Source of the DNA: Magnetococcales bacterium
GTDB taxonomy: Bacteria; Pseudomonadota; Magnetococcia; Magnetococcales; JADFYX01
Direction: 5' to 3'
DNA length: 6,493 nt
Assembly (NCBI GenBank): GCA_015232795.1
Contig: JADFYX010000142.1
Coordinates: 1 to 6,493 of the forward strand
Made by a program: the position numbers and the translations under genes. This document shows positions 4,537-6,493 of the stretch, in pieces. The notes under the pieces are model-generated. The model saw only the letters and a list, made by a program, of their open reading frames with translations. It was not told the DNA's origin and did not search any database. Position 1 is the first letter of the stretch. Each line of letters opens with the position of its first letter.

Positions 4537-6218
4537 TGAACCCCACTAAGCAATCTTCTCTTGAGATCATCCCCTTAGGTGGACTTGGGGAGATAGGCAT
4601 GAACCTTATGGTTTACGGTTATGCTGGCAAATATTTAATAGTAGATTGTGGCTTAACCTTTCCCAACGATGATACCCCAGGAATTGATATTATTATTCCT
4701 GACACCAGTTTTCTGGTGGAACATCGAGATGATATTGTCGGCTTTGTTTTGACCCATGGTCATGAAGACCATATAGGGGCTTTACCCCATATCTGGCCTG
4801 ATTTAGAGGGGCCAATTTATGGTACAGCCATGACACTGGCACTGCTGAAAGGCAAGTTTAAGGAACACGATCTTTTGGGTAGAGCCACCATGATACCCAT
4901 GCAAAATCGGGAAAAGTTTCAACTTGGTCCGTTTAATATCTGTCCTATACAGGTGACACACTCAATCGTAGATGCCTCTGCACTAGCCATTACTACCCCC
5001 CTTGGCACTATTATCCATACTGGTGATTTTAAAATTGATCACACCCCTATAGACAGCCGACCTACAGATCTCCACACTTTTGCTCAGTATGGGGAAAAGG
5101 GAGTTTTAGCACTGTTATCGGACTCCACCAATATTACCCGTTCTGGCGCAACCACATCTGAGAGAGAAATTACCCCGGTTTTTGAAAAGCTGTTCCCAAG
5201 GGCTGAGGGTCTATTGATTGTAGCTTCATTCTCTTCAAATATTCAGCGAATTCAACAAATTATTTCTGTGGCAGTCTCTGTGGGGCGTAAGGTGGTTTTA
5301 AATGGTCGCTCTATGATCAACAACGTACGTGCAGCAAAAGAGTTGGGCTATCTGCATATACCCCCAGATACTATTGTTGATATAAAACAGTTTAACAGCT
5401 ATCCACGCAATAAGTTGGTGTTAATCTCTACTGGAAGCCAGGGTGAGCCAAACTCATCTTTGGTGCGGATTGCGGCTGGTGAGCATAAAGAGGTGGTTGT
5501 GCAGTCAGGGGATGTGGTTATTTTCTCTTCTAAATTTATTCCTGGTAACGAGAGAACTATCTGGGTCTTGATAAATATGCTGTTTCGTATTGGTGCTGAG
5601 GTGATACATGAAAAAAATGTACCAGAAATTCATGTATCTGGTCATGCTCCTCAGGAGGATTTAAAGCTAATGTTGGCTTTAACCAGGCCGCAATTTTTTA
5701 TCCCTATACATGGGGAGCCACGGCATCTTCACCGCCATAAGAATTTAGCAATTAAAATGGGGGTAGCTAAAGAGAATACTCTAGTGGCAGAAAATGGTGA
5801 CCTGGTTGTTTTGGATGGTAAAACCATTCAAATAGTTGATAAAGTCCCTTCGGGCCGGGTATTTGTTGATGGCAAAGGGGTAGGGGATGTTGGTGATATT
5901 GTCTTGCGTGATCGGCTTTATCTGTCCGAAGATGGTATGGTGGTTGTAGTTTTGGTAGTAGAAAAATCCAGTGGAGATGTTTTGCAACGCCCAGAGCTGT
6001 TGACTCGTGGTGTTGTCTATGAAGATGAGAGCCAAGAGCTATTGGAAGAGGCTAAAGAGGCTGTTGAGGAAGCTTTACAGATGGGTCCTAAGGCTATGGA
6101 TTTTCGTGAAGATGAGGCGGCTGGAGTGCGAGAGTTGTCACAACGGGCGTTGCGAAGATTTTTTAAGAAGCGTTTAGGTCGTAGACCTGTGGTAATTCCT
6201 TTGGTTATGGAGATGTGA
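4533..6218 (+). CDS. rnj: Ribonuclease J (metallo-beta-lactamase/beta-CASP family)
   Basis: A cytoplasmic zinc-dependent RNase of 561 aa (Bacillus RNase J1 is about 555), with endonuclease and 5'-to-3' exonuclease activity in the family, used in mRNA decay and rRNA maturation. Seen: IIPLGGLGEIGMN (12-24), typical of RNase J. Metal ligands are HGHEDH (75-80), His143 in VTHS, Asp165 in HTGDFK, and His393 in PIHGEPRHL. The beta-CASP region (about 210-350) has STGSQGEP (299-306), and SGHA (369-372) is present. These line up closely with the known H74, H76, D78, H79, H142, D164 and H390 of J1, so the site looks intact. The C-terminal domain (about 450-561) is Glu-rich then basic, ending KKRLGRRPVVIPLV. 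The translational start overlaps the tatC stop; ftsK follows after 3 nt. A role as CPSF or MBL hydrolase is excluded by the motif set. Confidence 0.96.
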   Translation: MMNPTKQSSLEIIPLGGLGEIGMNLMVYGYAGKYLIVDCGLTFPNDDTPGIDIIIPDTSFLVEHRDDIVGFVLTHGHEDHIGALPHIWPDLEGPIYGTAMTLALLKGKFKEHDLLGRATMIPMQNREKFQLGPFNICPIQVTHSIVDASALAITTPLGTIIHTGDFKIDHTPIDSRPTDLHTFAQYGEKGVLALLSDSTNITRSGATTSEREITPVFEKLFPRAEGLLIVASFSSNIQRIQQIISVAVSVGRKVVLNGRSMINNVRAAKELGYLHIPPDTIVDIKQFNSYPRNKLVLISTGSQGEPNSSLVRIAAGEHKEVVVQSGDVVIFSSKFIPGNERTIWVLINMLFRIGAEVIHEKNVPEIHVSGHAPQEDLKLMLALTRPQFFIPIHGEPRHLHRHKNLAIKMGVAKENTLVAENGDLVVLDGKTIQIVDKVPSGRVFVDGKGVGDVGDIVLRDRLYLSEDGMVVVVLVVEKSSGDVLQRPELLTRGVVYEDESQELLEEAKEAVEEALQMGPKAMDFREDEAAGVRELSQRALRRFFKKRLGRRPVVIPLVMEM

Positions 6219-6221
6219 TCG

Positions 6222-6493
6222 ATGGCTGCCCGTAGCAATCAATACCGTCAAGATAAAGAAGAAATGCGCATGCGTCGCCAGAAAAGAGTTCGTGAAGGGC
6301 TGGGAATTCTTCTGCTCTGTTTTACCGCTTATCTAGCAATAGCTCTTTTCTCCTATTCACCAAGGGATCCCTCTTTTAATCAGACTGGTGATGGACCCCT
6401 TAATAATTTAGGGGGAGAGACAGGAGCCTATCTCTCTGACCTGCTTTTACAAAGTTTTGGTTATTCAGCAGGTTGGTTGTTGGTTTTTGGTGG
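6222..6493 (+). CDS. ftsK: DNA translocase FtsK, N-terminal membrane part (cut by window edge)
   Basis: The first 90 codons of a gene that continues past the window. Seen: a basic, charged N-terminus (about residues 1-24, rich in Arg and Lys), a first membrane helix (GLGILLLCFTAYLAIALF, about 26-43), then SYSPRDPSFN (44-53) and NNLGGETGAYLSDLLLQSFG (about 60-79), followed by the start of the second membrane helix. SYSPxDPSFN and NxxGxxGAxxxDxLxxxFG are signatures of the FtsK four-helix N-terminal domain. Known: this domain anchors FtsK at the division septum, while the C-terminal RecA-like motor, not visible here, pumps DNA toward dif sites. The start at 6222 has GGAG (6209-6212) 9 nt upstream and lies 3 nt after the RNase J stop, so the gene is probably co-transcribed with rnj. 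SpoIIIE-type function cannot be separated from FtsK without the rest. Confidence 0.92.
   Translation, partial: MAARSNQYRQDKEEMRMRRQKRVREGLGILLLCFTAYLAIALFSYSPRDPSFNQTGDGPLNNLGGETGAYLSDLLLQSFGYSAGWLLVFG

Noticed and set aside
5781..6238. Minus-strand open frames opposite the 3' part of rnj
   Set aside because: They overlap the well-supported RNase J coding sequence and show no recognisable domain.

Overview
The window looks like the chromosome of a Gram-negative bacterium, most likely a proteobacterium outside the Enterobacterales. The evidence is a three-component Tat system with separate TatA and TatB, a sodium/phosphate symporter with a PhoU-like tail, and a bacterial RNase J followed directly by ftsK. 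RNase J is absent from Escherichia coli but occurs in alpha-, delta- and early-branching proteobacteria. The sequence is AT-leaning. I cannot name a genus; a deltaproteobacterium-like, zetaproteobacterium-like or magnetococcus-like lineage is a guess. All genes are on the + strand.

Layout. Positions 2-502 are one open frame joining the C-terminal part of a GNAT acetyltransferase (2-283) to a short piece of a SpoU/TrmH-type RNA 2'-O-ribose methyltransferase (284-502). It looks like two gene remnants joined by a deletion. Positions 570-2387 encode a complete Na/Pi symporter with a PhoU-like C-terminal half, closed by a strong intrinsic terminator (2409-2443). Positions 2480-2797 encode a very small J-domain protein. 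Positions 2798-3016 are non-coding and carry a short 15-nt-periodic repeat and the first copy of a diverged repeat. Positions 3017-3238 encode TatA. Positions 3239-3411 are non-coding with the second copy of the diverged repeat. Then come tatB (3412-3765), tatC (3769-4536), rnj for RNase J (4533-6218) and the start of ftsK (6222 to the window edge).

How the genes fit together. tatB, tatC, rnj and ftsK are packed with gaps of 3 nt, a 4-nt overlap and 3 nt, so they are very probably one transcription unit with translational coupling. TatA, TatB and TatC form the twin-arginine translocase that moves folded proteins across the inner membrane. RNase J matures and degrades RNA, and FtsK couples septation to chromosome segregation. 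These last two share the transcript, not the pathway. The Na/Pi symporter is its own unit.

I see no CRISPR array, tRNA, rRNA, insertion sequence or phage gene, and no convincing undescribed system. The points most worth a second look are the GNAT-SpoU chimera, the diverged repeat flanking tatA, and the stand-alone J-domain protein.
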